Shown here: positions 18,853 through 26,793 of the stretch, piece by piece
How positions within the stretch are numbered: position 1 is the stretch's first letter
How the letters are laid out: every line of letters begins with the position of its first letter
NCBI GenBank assembly: GCA_023415935.1
Contig: JAEZIX010000058.1
Location: 7,149-71,148 of the forward strand
Direction of reading: 5' to 3'
Source of the DNA: Cyanobacteria bacterium OH_CDB_20
Lineage (GTDB): Bacteria > Cyanobacteriota > Vampirovibrionia > Gastranaerophilales > Gastranaerophilaceae
Length of the DNA: 64,000 nt
Notes under the pieces: model-generated
What the model was told of the DNA's origin: nothing
The model's database searches: none
Seen by the model: only the letters and a program-made list of their open reading frames with translations
Program-made: the position numbers and the translations under genes

Positions 18853-19806
18853 ATGAAATATTTAATAGTCGGAACTGGAGCAGTAGGTGCGACAATAGGA
18901 GCATTTTTACTGAATACAGGTAAAGATGTGAGCTTTATATCAAGAGGAAAACAACTTGAAAGACTAATTACGCAAGGACTTGCTATAAACTCTGATATGA
19001 TTGGAGATAAAACCTTCAAAAATATCAAGGCTTATAGCCAAAATGATTTTGCAGGAAAAGCTGATATTATATTTGTTTGCGTAAAGAGCTACTCAATTGA
19101 TGAAATAGCCCCTCTTATTGAAAAAGCAAGCCACGAAAAAACTCTTGTAATCCCAATCCTAAACACTTTTGAAACAGGGAAAAAACTTGCACAAACAGTA
19201 AAAACTCCAGTTATGTTTGACGGATGCATATATGTTGTTTCTGAAATAGAGAATACAGGAGCAATAAAACAAACTACAAATATATTCAAAATTGTATTTG
19301 GTAGAATTGACAAAAAAGAACTGCCAGAAAATGCAATAAAAGAACTCAGAAAAGACTTAAATGAAGCTAAAATTGAATCTGTATTTGTTGACGATATTAA
19401 TAGTGCAAAATTTGCAAAATTTTCTCTTACTTCAGCTTTCGCTTGCTGCGGAGCATATTATGATTTAGAGGCAAAAGATTTTCAGCAGCAGGGTAAATAT
19501 AGAACAACGGTTACAGAAATGCTCAATGAAATGAAAACCCTTTCAAAAGCCATGAAGCTAGATATCAAAGTAGACATTATCTCAGAAAGCCTTAAAATTA
19601 TTGATAAGTTTAATCCTACTGCAACAGCTTCTATGCAAAGGGATTTGAAATCAAAAGGGCAAGCTCAAAGCGAAATGTCAGGGCTTTTATTTGATGTAAT
19701 AAAATTAAGCAAAAAATATAACGTTAAAATGCCACACTATGAAGAAATAGCAAAGAAGTTTAGCAATAAAGAAGATATAGTTAGTGCCGAGGTATTAGCA
19801 ACCTGA
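18853..19806 (+). CDS. Ketopantoate reductase (PanE/ApbA) family protein
   Basis: An NADPH-binding Rossmann motif opens the protein (VGTGAVGATIGAFL, residues 6-19), and the whole length (317) fits the family. In the best-known enzyme a lysine is followed at +4 and +8 by asparagines that bind ketopantoate; here the equivalent stretch is KFSLTSAFA, so both asparagines appear to be replaced. The residue N in ILNTFETG remains. The substrate may therefore be another 2-keto acid. AAAGGA precedes the ATG. The last 26 bases overlap the convergent gene at 19781. Confidence 0.8.
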   Translation: MKYLIVGTGAVGATIGAFLLNTGKDVSFISRGKQLERLITQGLAINSDMIGDKTFKNIKAYSQNDFAGKADIIFVCVKSYSIDEIAPLIEKASHEKTLVIPILNTFETGKKLAQTVKTPVMFDGCIYVVSEIENTGAIKQTTNIFKIVFGRIDKKELPENAIKELRKDLNEAKIESVFVDDINSAKFAKFSLTSAFACCGAYYDLEAKDFQQQGKYRTTVTEMLNEMKTLSKAMKLDIKVDIISESLKIIDKFNPTATASMQRDLKSKGQAQSEMSGLLFDVIKLSKKYNVKMPHYEEIAKKFSNKEDIVSAEVLAT

Positions 19807-20212
19807 ATTCCAGGAAAGAACCAAAATGAAGCAACGCTGCAAATAGAACCATTTCAAGTGGAGCAATTACAAATAATACAAAAAGCGGAAACTCACTTAA
19901 GCCACTAACTGAACCGGGCCATATTAAATTCAATATCGGACAAATTATAATTCCAAGCAAAAAGTAACATAATCCACATTTTAATCTGAGTTTAAAAGGG
20001 ATAACTTCCTTAAGAGAAGCAGTATATGCCATACCAACAAAAATAGCTGAAAACAAAACAAAATTAGTATTTCTAATCCCTAGACAAGCAAGCATGCCGG
20101 AAATAAAAACACCTATTCCCAATGCAAACAATGTCAGAATAATAGGATTTTTCATTAGGTGATCGTCAGATGACAATCTGAGCAAATTCTCAGAAAAGTT
20201 TTCATTTTCCAT
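19781..20212 (-). CDS. Small four-helix membrane protein of unknown function
   Basis: The 143 residues contain four hydrophobic stretches, at about 25-45, 49-62, 78-95 and 107-130. There are no recognisable catalytic motifs. The N-terminal 20 residues are polar and acidic. It has its own promoter-like sequence at 20271-20299. I cannot assign a family. Confidence 0.6.
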   Translation of the reverse strand: MENENFSENLLRLSSDDHLMKNPIILTLFALGIGVFISGMLACLGIRNTNFVLFSAIFVGMAYTASLKEVIPFKLRLKCGLCYFLLGIIICPILNLIWPGSVSGLSEFPLFVLFVIAPLEMVLFAALLHFGSFLEFRLLIPRH

Positions 20213-20270
20213 ATATAAACCCTTTCACAGAAATAAAAAAGCAACACAAACAAGGATTATCTATATTATA

Positions 20271-20299
20271 ATAATAACTCTTTTTTGAAGGCACTGCAA
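20271..20299 (-). promoter_or_regulatory. Putative promoter of the small membrane protein gene
   Basis: On the minus strand TTGCAG (20299-20294) and TATTAT (20276-20271) are 17 bases apart, and a TATAAT lies a few bases further. The ATG is about 60 bases downstream. Confidence 0.45.
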
Positions 20300-20328
20300 C
20301 AATGTATTACAAAAATAGTAATAGAAGT

Positions 20329-20802
20329 TTATGCAAGAAATACCTTTCTTGTTTTAATATCAGATGCAATTCCTTCGAGTTCAGAAAGTGCCGTATTATA
20401 GAGCCTTGAAGACCATTCTTGACCATTAATACATTCTGATTTGTATTCACTGTATTTTGCAAGCTCAATTATAAATCTATTAATAATTTCAGGGTCTTTT
20501 AAAACTGTTTTAACAAAGGCTTCACTTTGTCTATTTGAGTTTTCAAGAGAATTCACTGGAAAAATATTATCAATTCCGTCTAATTGAAACCCTTTTTGTT
20601 TCATTTTTTGGACTTTAAAAGAGTTAATTGCAGAGCGAGGGATGAGATGTTCAATAGAAGGAGGATTATCAGGCCCAAATTTTTCCCCTGAATATATATC
20701 CTGCCAGCCATTTTTGACCGCTGCTTTTTTCATATCCTTCATCACAATTAGTTGATGTGCGGTATATTCATTCTTTCTTGATTTTCCAAAAGACACTATC
20801 AT
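20329..20802 (-). CDS. HNH-type nuclease-like protein
   Basis: The pattern IYSGEKF (36-42), IEHLIPRS (50-57) and IDNIFPVNSLENSNR (77-91) matches the beta-beta-alpha-metal layout of HNH endonucleases: a histidine preceded by an acidic residue, then Asn-rich helix residues. The zinc-binding cysteine pairs found in many HNH proteins are missing. It follows the 931-residue protein at 20823 by 20 bases on the same strand and is probably co-transcribed with it. I see no good ribosome site before the ATG, in line with coupled translation. Nuclease activity is inferred only from the motif. Confidence 0.65.
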   Translation of the reverse strand: MIVSFGKSRKNEYTAHQLIVMKDMKKAAVKNGWQDIYSGEKFGPDNPPSIEHLIPRSAINSFKVQKMKQKGFQLDGIDNIFPVNSLENSNRQSEAFVKTVLKDPEIINRFIIELAKYSEYKSECINGQEWSSRLYNTALSELEGIASDIKTRKVFLA

Positions 20803-20822
20803 AAATATTCGTATGGCCCAAG

Positions 20823-23618
20823 CTAAGCCATATTCTTGCCCCCTTCTAGTAAAAATCTATTTACTTTTTCAGAATGTTCGATAAAATCCTTGAATAATTC
20901 TAATTTTATTTCTTCTTTTTTATCTTTACTCAAGCCCAAAAGCTCAAGGTAAATTTTAATATTGTAATATTTTTGATTAAAGTCATCTGTTACTTTTTGA
21001 ACAAATTCTTGTGATTCTTTAGGTAATGAATCTATATATTCAGGTGAAAGCCCAAAAGTATCTGATACAAAGTCATTTTCTTCACTAAGCATATCATATA
21101 AGCCAGAAATACCAGTAAGATCAGGCATTCTTAATAACCTTGCACCACCTTGCATTACAACATCGCCAACAGATTTTTTGCCCGAATAAACATCAGAACA
21201 CGCTTCAACACAAGTATCAAGATTATAATCAAATACGGAGTCATTATTTGTAGCAGCATAAAGAGTACAACGCAATATGAAAGCCATATATTCATCTGCA
21301 ACATTTGAGTCAATCATCTTTTCATAGTTAGCATCAGGATCATCGACAAATCGTATTATAGTGTCATCAACTTTTCTTTGAGCATATGCTTCTGGAAGAA
21401 AAGGATATTTTTTAAGCAGTTTATCAACGCCTTTTCTAATATTCGAATTGGTAGTAGAGTCAAGCAATAACTGACCCAATTCAGGATCTTCAACTTTTTC
21501 CATAAAGTTGTTTTGAATATGAGAAATTGCATCAAGACCAAGAGTTGTTTCTGGATCCATAAATTTCTTAATTAAAAATCCAAAGCGTTTTATATAAGCA
21601 ACTGCATCATCGTATAGAGGATTATCTTTTGAAATATTAAGGTTATCAATTATTTGATTCAAATCTTTTTCACTAAGAGGTCGTGAATAATCATTGTATA
21701 GCTTATCAATCTTCTTTACGTTTATATCACCTGCAATTTTGATTGTATGTTTTTGTTGCCTGTTTTCAGTACCCATTTCTAATGGTCTGTGCTTTTCCTT
21801 GAGCGCAGTTGCAATAATACTTACAAGTTGACTATACCTTAATGTAAAAACATCTGAAGAGCCTGTAGCATCATACAATACTTCTGCTAATGCCTGACGC
21901 ATAGCAGCTTTTTCCGTAAAAATGCTTCCGTCGTATGACTCTAGTTTGTTTATAGAATCAGGTGATAGTCTTTTTATTTCTCCTTTAAGAGCTCTGCTCC
22001 ACTCTGAAACAACATTGTCATCGAGAACCTCAACGTCTTTCAAATATGCTTGTAGAAACCCTTTTGGTAAAAAGCTGTATGTTTGAGTATACAGTCTTGC
22101 AAACTCTTTAAAAACGGGTGATTTTGTATCATTAAATTTTTTGCTTCTTACTTCTTGTTTAGCAGCACTTTGTGCATCTAGTATTTCTTGTCTTAAAGCA
22201 TCAAAAGTGCCATTTTGGAAAGCTTTTGAAACTTTTTCGTATGAAGCTGATATCTCCTTGCCTAGCTTTTCTGAATGCTGAGGATTTACAGCCCAAAACT
22301 CTTTCATTACTTTGCTTTGAGCTTCTGAATATTCTTGTGTACGGTACATCAAACCTTCAGGTCTATATAAATTTTTAGCCTTTAAAAATGCTGATAAGTC
22401 TTTTCTGATTTCAGGAGAATTATTCCACGCATCAATCATCGCGACCTTTTGTTTTTCAGACCCGATAAACATTTTGGATATATAGTCTGTTTTTTCTTCA
22501 GGTGAAAAAGAAGACCACATATCAATCATTCTTAATGATTTTTTCTCAGATATCTCAGCAAGTTCATCAGGTGTTAAAGATGCTTTGTATGCTTCAAGAT
22601 TAAGAGTTGCCCATTCTACAAATAAAGGATCATCAGATAAGGATGTTTTTATCTTAGGTGTTCTTTCAGCAGCAACAGGCTGTTTTTCAGTTTCTGAATC
22701 ATTTGACATTGGCTTTTCTGAAGGTTTTGAAGATGTTGGCTTCTTTGCTTTTTCATACAACTTTAAAAATGCCACTTCTGATGATTTTTCAGAAAGAAGA
22801 GCTTTTTTATCTTCATCAGAAAGCTCCGACCACCATCTTTCAATATTTTTAAGTGATTTTGAATTTCTTTCGGTACGTTGTTCAGGAGTTAAATTTTTAT
22901 AAAAATCAGAAAGGCTCTTAGAGAGTTTTTCGCCAATTTTGTCCGAATAACCTTCTTGCGTGTATCTTAAAGAGGTAAGATATGAAGTATCCGGATACTT
23001 AATTCCCAAGGCATCAAGCGTTGAGTAGCCTACGTATTTTTTATCTTCTTTTCTAAAGAAGTCATCTAAATCTTTGTCTAAATCTTCATTAATATCAGCT
23101 AATGTTTTATTTTCAAGAAAGATTTTCTTAACAAGATAAACTGTTAAATCATCTCCTGTTTTAACGGGTGGCGTTGACTCATCATTAAAAACATCTCGCA
23201 TCACATTAATATCATGAATCAAGCCAACTCTAGCTTTTGACTCACTTGTTGAAATTAAATTTTGAAACAAAGGTTCATCAGGGAAAACATCTTTTATTTC
23301 TTCAACACTACCGGCAAGATCAAGCATAGAAAATGCTTCTCTATGAGCTTCTAAAGGGGAAAGCGGAGCATCATCTGCCAACGTCTTTATATAATCAGAA
23401 ACAGTTTTTGGCATAACCTCAGCATTAGCATCAAAAAATCTATTAAGGCCCTTATCAACCCTTGCACCAAAAGAGACTAAAAACGTTTTGCTGAATGGGA
23501 TAGGATATTTATTATACTCATATTTATTTATGCTTGTTTCAGGCTTATTTTCTTCTTTTTGAAAGAATACAGGCTTTTTAGCATCCAAGCTGTATGAACT
23601 CAACGGAATAATTTTCAT
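20823..23618 (-). CDS. Large repeat protein with Trp/Pro-Glu helical modules, beside HNH gene
   Basis: No known family is recognised over the whole length. A module of the form helix-[WY]-x(2-4)-[SN]-P-E or L-[ST]-x-E-[DE] recurs: SDFYKNLTPEQR (near 234), ERWWSELSDEDK (near 255), IDMWSSFSPEEK (near 363), IDAWNNSPEIRK (near 395) and KEFWAVNPQHSE (near 440). Such modules recall the short NUMOD-type DNA-binding motifs that accompany HNH nucleases. The N-terminus MKIIPLSSYS and VSFGA (48-52) match the tag seen in two other proteins here. The ATG at 23618 is preferred to the GTG four codons earlier; neither has a strong ribosome site. The C-terminal half is helical and unassigned. Confidence 0.7.
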   Translation of the reverse strand: MKIIPLSSYSLDAKKPVFFQKEENKPETSINKYEYNKYPIPFSKTFLVSFGARVDKGLNRFFDANAEVMPKTVSDYIKTLADDAPLSPLEAHREAFSMLDLAGSVEEIKDVFPDEPLFQNLISTSESKARVGLIHDINVMRDVFNDESTPPVKTGDDLTVYLVKKIFLENKTLADINEDLDKDLDDFFRKEDKKYVGYSTLDALGIKYPDTSYLTSLRYTQEGYSDKIGEKLSKSLSDFYKNLTPEQRTERNSKSLKNIERWWSELSDEDKKALLSEKSSEVAFLKLYEKAKKPTSSKPSEKPMSNDSETEKQPVAAERTPKIKTSLSDDPLFVEWATLNLEAYKASLTPDELAEISEKKSLRMIDMWSSFSPEEKTDYISKMFIGSEKQKVAMIDAWNNSPEIRKDLSAFLKAKNLYRPEGLMYRTQEYSEAQSKVMKEFWAVNPQHSEKLGKEISASYEKVSKAFQNGTFDALRQEILDAQSAAKQEVRSKKFNDTKSPVFKEFARLYTQTYSFLPKGFLQAYLKDVEVLDDNVVSEWSRALKGEIKRLSPDSINKLESYDGSIFTEKAAMRQALAEVLYDATGSSDVFTLRYSQLVSIIATALKEKHRPLEMGTENRQQKHTIKIAGDINVKKIDKLYNDYSRPLSEKDLNQIIDNLNISKDNPLYDDAVAYIKRFGFLIKKFMDPETTLGLDAISHIQNNFMEKVEDPELGQLLLDSTTNSNIRKGVDKLLKKYPFLPEAYAQRKVDDTIIRFVDDPDANYEKMIDSNVADEYMAFILRCTLYAATNNDSVFDYNLDTCVEACSDVYSGKKSVGDVVMQGGARLLRMPDLTGISGLYDMLSEENDFVSDTFGLSPEYIDSLPKESQEFVQKVTDDFNQKYYNIKIYLELLGLSKDKKEEIKLELFKDFIEHSEKVNRFLLEGGKNMA

Positions 23619-23704
23619 TTGTGCACTCACTAATTAATTTATTTAATCATTTGAAGTTGTAAAAACACGCAAAATTGCTAAAAAAGATTAATCAGTTAAC
23701 AAAA

Positions 23705-25030
23705 CTATAATGTTTCGCCAGAAAATTCTAAAGATTCTTTATTAACTTCTCTTAAAAGATCAATCCAGCCTTTATAATAGTCAGTGAGGGCATATGTATA
23801 TCCAAGCATTAAACTTTTGTAAGTCTGTTTCATTACTATAAGCGACGTCAAATCTGCTTTGCCTTCCTCGTAGTTTTTCTTTGCAAGGTTAATCATACTA
23901 TTTGAACTTTTAATCATCTTGTCATCATAAAAATTCAAATTAACTTTGGCGGTTACAAACTTTTCGTACGCATTTGAAAAATCCAAATATGCTTTATTTC
24001 TTACAGAATTATATCTTGTTTGCGCTTGTTCAACTTGCATCTTAGCATTTTGAATCTCAGGAGAATAATTGTAAAAAACAGGTATATTAACAAGAGCAAC
24101 GCCTAGATAAGCACCGTGTTTAAAATACTCATATTCAGTTTGATAAAGATTTTGGAAGGAATACCCTGCACCAATTTCAAAATCAGGAATTTTTTTCCTT
24201 ACAACAACAACCAAATTTTTATTCGCAGATTCTAACTGTTGTTTTGCAATTTTGATATCAAATCTATTATCAATAATTTTGTCTACAATATCTTCAAACT
24301 TTGGCAAATCTTGCTTTGGATCAATCGTTAACATATCTGAAAAACTGTTTTTGTCGCTGAACAAATCATCTTCAGTATCATAAACAACTTTTCCAAGACT
24401 ATCAGCATTTATTGCTTTATTAAAGTCTAGAATTTCTCTTCTAACTTCAATTTTAGCACTATTAACCTGTGTATAAAGTTGATTTCTGGCAATTTCTGCT
24501 TGAATAACATCCATTTGTGATGAAGAATCCTGTTTTACACGTTTTTTCGCTAACGTCAAAAGCTCATCTTGAAGTTTTAGTTGTTGCTCATATGTATCAA
24601 GTACAGATTTTGCAGATATCAGCGCGATATATGCCTGTCTGACATCCATCGTTGTGTTAAATTCTTGTTGATTAAGCGTCAAAGACTGAGCCTTATATTC
24701 AGATTGCGCAAGATTTTTTCTGGCTCCTCTTTTTAATATTTCAAACTCAGCACTCATACCTACTTGATCGGGATTTCCTCTTCCGGCTTGACCGAAATTC
24801 TTAAAAAATTCGATATTAGGATTAAGCATACTTCCCGCAACTTTTATATTATTTTTTGCAATTTTTACATCATATTTAGCTGCATGAATATCCATATTCT
24901 TTTCAAGTGCAATATTTACGGCATTTTTCATGTCAACTTTGACAATTTCCTGCGCTCTTACAGAATACGAAGATAAAAATAACGCTATGCAAAATAGTAA
25001 AACGAACTTTTTCAATGTATAATCCACCAT
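23705..25030 (-). CDS. TolC-family outer-membrane efflux protein
   Basis: A signal peptide ends near VRAQE. The mature part has two long alternating coiled-coil regions of the outer-membrane efflux protein family (for example SAKSVLDTYEQQLKLQDEL and KVNLNFYDDKMIKSSNSM) with the internal duplication typical of these trimeric channel-tunnels. It would pass substrates from a periplasmic adaptor to the outside; no adaptor or pump gene adjoins it. The start is uncertain: ATG at 25030 lacks a ribosome site, while TTG at 25015 has GGTGG eight bases upstream and would begin directly at the signal peptide. A TATAAT at 25047-25042 on this strand implies a very short leader. Confidence 0.88.
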   Translation of the reverse strand: MVDYTLKKFVLLFCIALFLSSYSVRAQEIVKVDMKNAVNIALEKNMDIHAAKYDVKIAKNNIKVAGSMLNPNIEFFKNFGQAGRGNPDQVGMSAEFEILKRGARKNLAQSEYKAQSLTLNQQEFNTTMDVRQAYIALISAKSVLDTYEQQLKLQDELLTLAKKRVKQDSSSQMDVIQAEIARNQLYTQVNSAKIEVRREILDFNKAINADSLGKVVYDTEDDLFSDKNSFSDMLTIDPKQDLPKFEDIVDKIIDNRFDIKIAKQQLESANKNLVVVVRKKIPDFEIGAGYSFQNLYQTEYEYFKHGAYLGVALVNIPVFYNYSPEIQNAKMQVEQAQTRYNSVRNKAYLDFSNAYEKFVTAKVNLNFYDDKMIKSSNSMINLAKKNYEEGKADLTSLIVMKQTYKSLMLGYTYALTDYYKGWIDLLREVNKESLEFSGETL

Positions 25031-25090
25031 CAATCAATTTAATTATACCATCAACATAAAATTAGTTAATACACTAAATTTATTAAGAAC

Positions 25091-25118
25091 TTGAATTAAA
25101 AATTATAATGTGTATATT
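25091..25118 (+). promoter_or_regulatory. Putative promoter of ilvA-ridA
   Basis: TTGAAT (25091-25096) and TATATT (25113-25118) are 16 bases apart, and the ilvA ATG is 27 bases downstream with GGAG between. A TATAAT at 25104-25109 is too near this -35 and would need another one. Confidence 0.4.
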
Positions 25119-25145
25119 AAAATATGACACTACTGGAGCAAAAAA

Positions 25146-26384
25146 ATGTTATCAATAAACAAAGTATATGAAGCAAAAGAAAAATTGAAAAATATCTGCA
25201 TAAAAACAGATTTAATTGAAACAAAAAACATATCAGATTGTGCAGAAGTCTATTTAAAGGCAGAAAACCTACAAATAACCGGAGCTTTTAAGTTAAGAGG
25301 GGCATATTATAAAATGTCAACTTTCTCTGACGAGCAAAAGAAAAAAGGTGTAATTGCTTGTTCAGCTGGAAATCACGCACAAGGTGTTGCTCTTTCTGCA
25401 ATGAGGAATGGGGTTAAAGCAACAATTTTTATCCCAAGTACAGCCCCTATTTCAAAAATTGAAGCAACAAAATCGTATGGCGCAGATGTTAAACTTATTG
25501 ACGGTGTTTATGATGATGCATACAATGCTGCAATTGAGTTTCAAAAAGAAACAGGTGGAGAATTTATACATCCATTCGACGACCTTGATATCATTGCAGG
25601 ACAAGGAACAATAGGTTTAGAATTAATAGAACAACTTCCTAATATTGATGCGGTTGTAGTTCCTATCGGAGGAGGCGGTCTCATTGCAGGTATTGCTTAC
25701 GCAATAAAAACTCTTAAACCAAACTGCAAAGTATACGGCGTGCAGGCTCTAGGCGCAGGAAGTATGTATAATTCTTTTATAAATGACAGATTAACAGCTC
25801 TTCCTACCGTTTCAACATTTGCAGATGGTACTGCTGTTAAACTTCCTGGAACATATACATTTGAAATGTGCAAAAAATATGTAGATGAAATAGTAACAGT
25901 TACAGATGATGAAATTGCAACAGCAATTTTAACACTTATGGAAAATCAAAAACTTGTAGCAGAAGGTGCTGGGGCATTGAGCATTGCTGCGGTTATGTTT
26001 AATAAACTACCAATAAAAGGTAAAAAAGTAGCCTGTATCGTATCGGGTGGAAATATTGATGTAAGTATACTTTCAAAAGTAATAAGCAGGGGACTTCTTA
26101 AAACAGGTAGAATTGCTGAATTGACGATTGAACTTTTAGACAAACCGGGTCAACTTAAAGAAGTTTCTACAATTATTGCAGACCACCACGCAAATGTAAT
26201 AAGAGTCCAGCATAAGCAGGGTGGAGCAAATACTGACATAAATGGCTGCTATCTGAGAGTAAGTCTTGAAACGAGAAACCACAATCATGTCGAAGAAATC
26301 AGAAATTCATTAATAAAAGCAGGGTACAAACTGCTTAAAAATGAGAAAGGATATAACAATGAACAAAATAATATACAATCCTAA
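25146..26384 (+). CDS. ilvA: Threonine ammonia-lyase with ACT domain
   Basis: It is a fold-type II PLP enzyme: ITGAFKLRGAYYKM places the Schiff-base lysine at residue 49, SAGNHAQGVAL contacts the cofactor, and VVPIGGGGLIAG (about 173-184) binds the phosphate. A single ACT domain fills about 325-402 (LTIELLDKPGQLKEVSTII). The 412-residue length matches the shorter form of the enzyme. It deaminates threonine to 2-oxobutanoate and ammonia, via a reactive enamine. GGAG lies before the ATG. The gene for RidA, which hydrolyses such enamines, overlaps its last 26 bases. Confidence 0.93.
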   Translation: MLSINKVYEAKEKLKNICIKTDLIETKNISDCAEVYLKAENLQITGAFKLRGAYYKMSTFSDEQKKKGVIACSAGNHAQGVALSAMRNGVKATIFIPSTAPISKIEATKSYGADVKLIDGVYDDAYNAAIEFQKETGGEFIHPFDDLDIIAGQGTIGLELIEQLPNIDAVVVPIGGGGLIAGIAYAIKTLKPNCKVYGVQALGAGSMYNSFINDRLTALPTVSTFADGTAVKLPGTYTFEMCKKYVDEIVTVTDDEIATAILTLMENQKLVAEGAGALSIAAVMFNKLPIKGKKVACIVSGGNIDVSILSKVISRGLLKTGRIAELTIELLDKPGQLKEVSTIIADHHANVIRVQHKQGGANTDINGCYLRVSLETRNHNHVEEIRNSLIKAGYKLLKNEKGYNNEQNNIQS

Positions 26385-26751
26385 AGCGCCAGAGCCAATA
26401 GGACCATATTCACAAGCCTATATTGCAGAAAACACACTCTATACCTCCGGGCAAATTGCATTGGATGGTGAAACCGGTAACTTTCTTGGTGGAACTATTG
26501 AAGAACAAACTGAGATTGTTATTGCTAATATATCTAAAATACTTGATGCCGCAGAGTTTTCATTCCATGAAGTTGTAAAAACGACTTGTTTTCTAGCTGA
26601 TATGGCTGATTTTGCAAAATTTAACAGCGTTTACGAAAAATATTTCACTTCAAAACCTGCCCGCTCTTGCGTTGCAGTAAAAGAACTTCCGAAAGGAGCC
26701 CTTGTTGAAGTCGAAGTAATAGCAGTAAAACACCAACCGCTATTAACATAA
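26359..26751 (+). CDS. ridA: RidA family 2-iminobutanoate/2-iminopropanoate deaminase
   Basis: The 130-residue protein has the family landmarks PIGPYSQAY, TSGQIALD and the C-terminal RSCVAVKELPKGALVEVE with the carboxylate-binding arginine. It hydrolyses imines and enamines released by PLP enzymes such as threonine deaminase. The start at 26359 is preferred because AAAGGAT lies ahead of it; the ATG six codons earlier has no ribosome site. It overlaps ilvA by 26 bases, so the two are co-expressed. Confidence 0.94.
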   Translation: MNKIIYNPKAPEPIGPYSQAYIAENTLYTSGQIALDGETGNFLGGTIEEQTEIVIANISKILDAAEFSFHEVVKTTCFLADMADFAKFNSVYEKYFTSKPARSCVAVKELPKGALVEVEVIAVKHQPLLT

Positions 26752-26761
26752 GATAAAGTTT

Positions 26762-26788
26762 AAAAAGCCCCGATAAGGGGCTTTTTTT
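26762..26788. terminator. Strong bidirectional intrinsic terminator
   Basis: AAAAAGCCCC (26762-26771) pairs with GGGGCTTTTT (26777-26786) across the loop GATAA, with more T after it. It ends ilvA-ridA on the plus strand and can end the pyr-car operon on the minus strand. Confidence 0.9.
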
Positions 26789-26793
26789 ATTGC

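Noticed and set aside
19781..19806. Frameshift at the overlap of the PanE-like and membrane protein genes
   Set aside because: The genes converge on opposite strands, so a 26-base tail overlap is not a broken gene.
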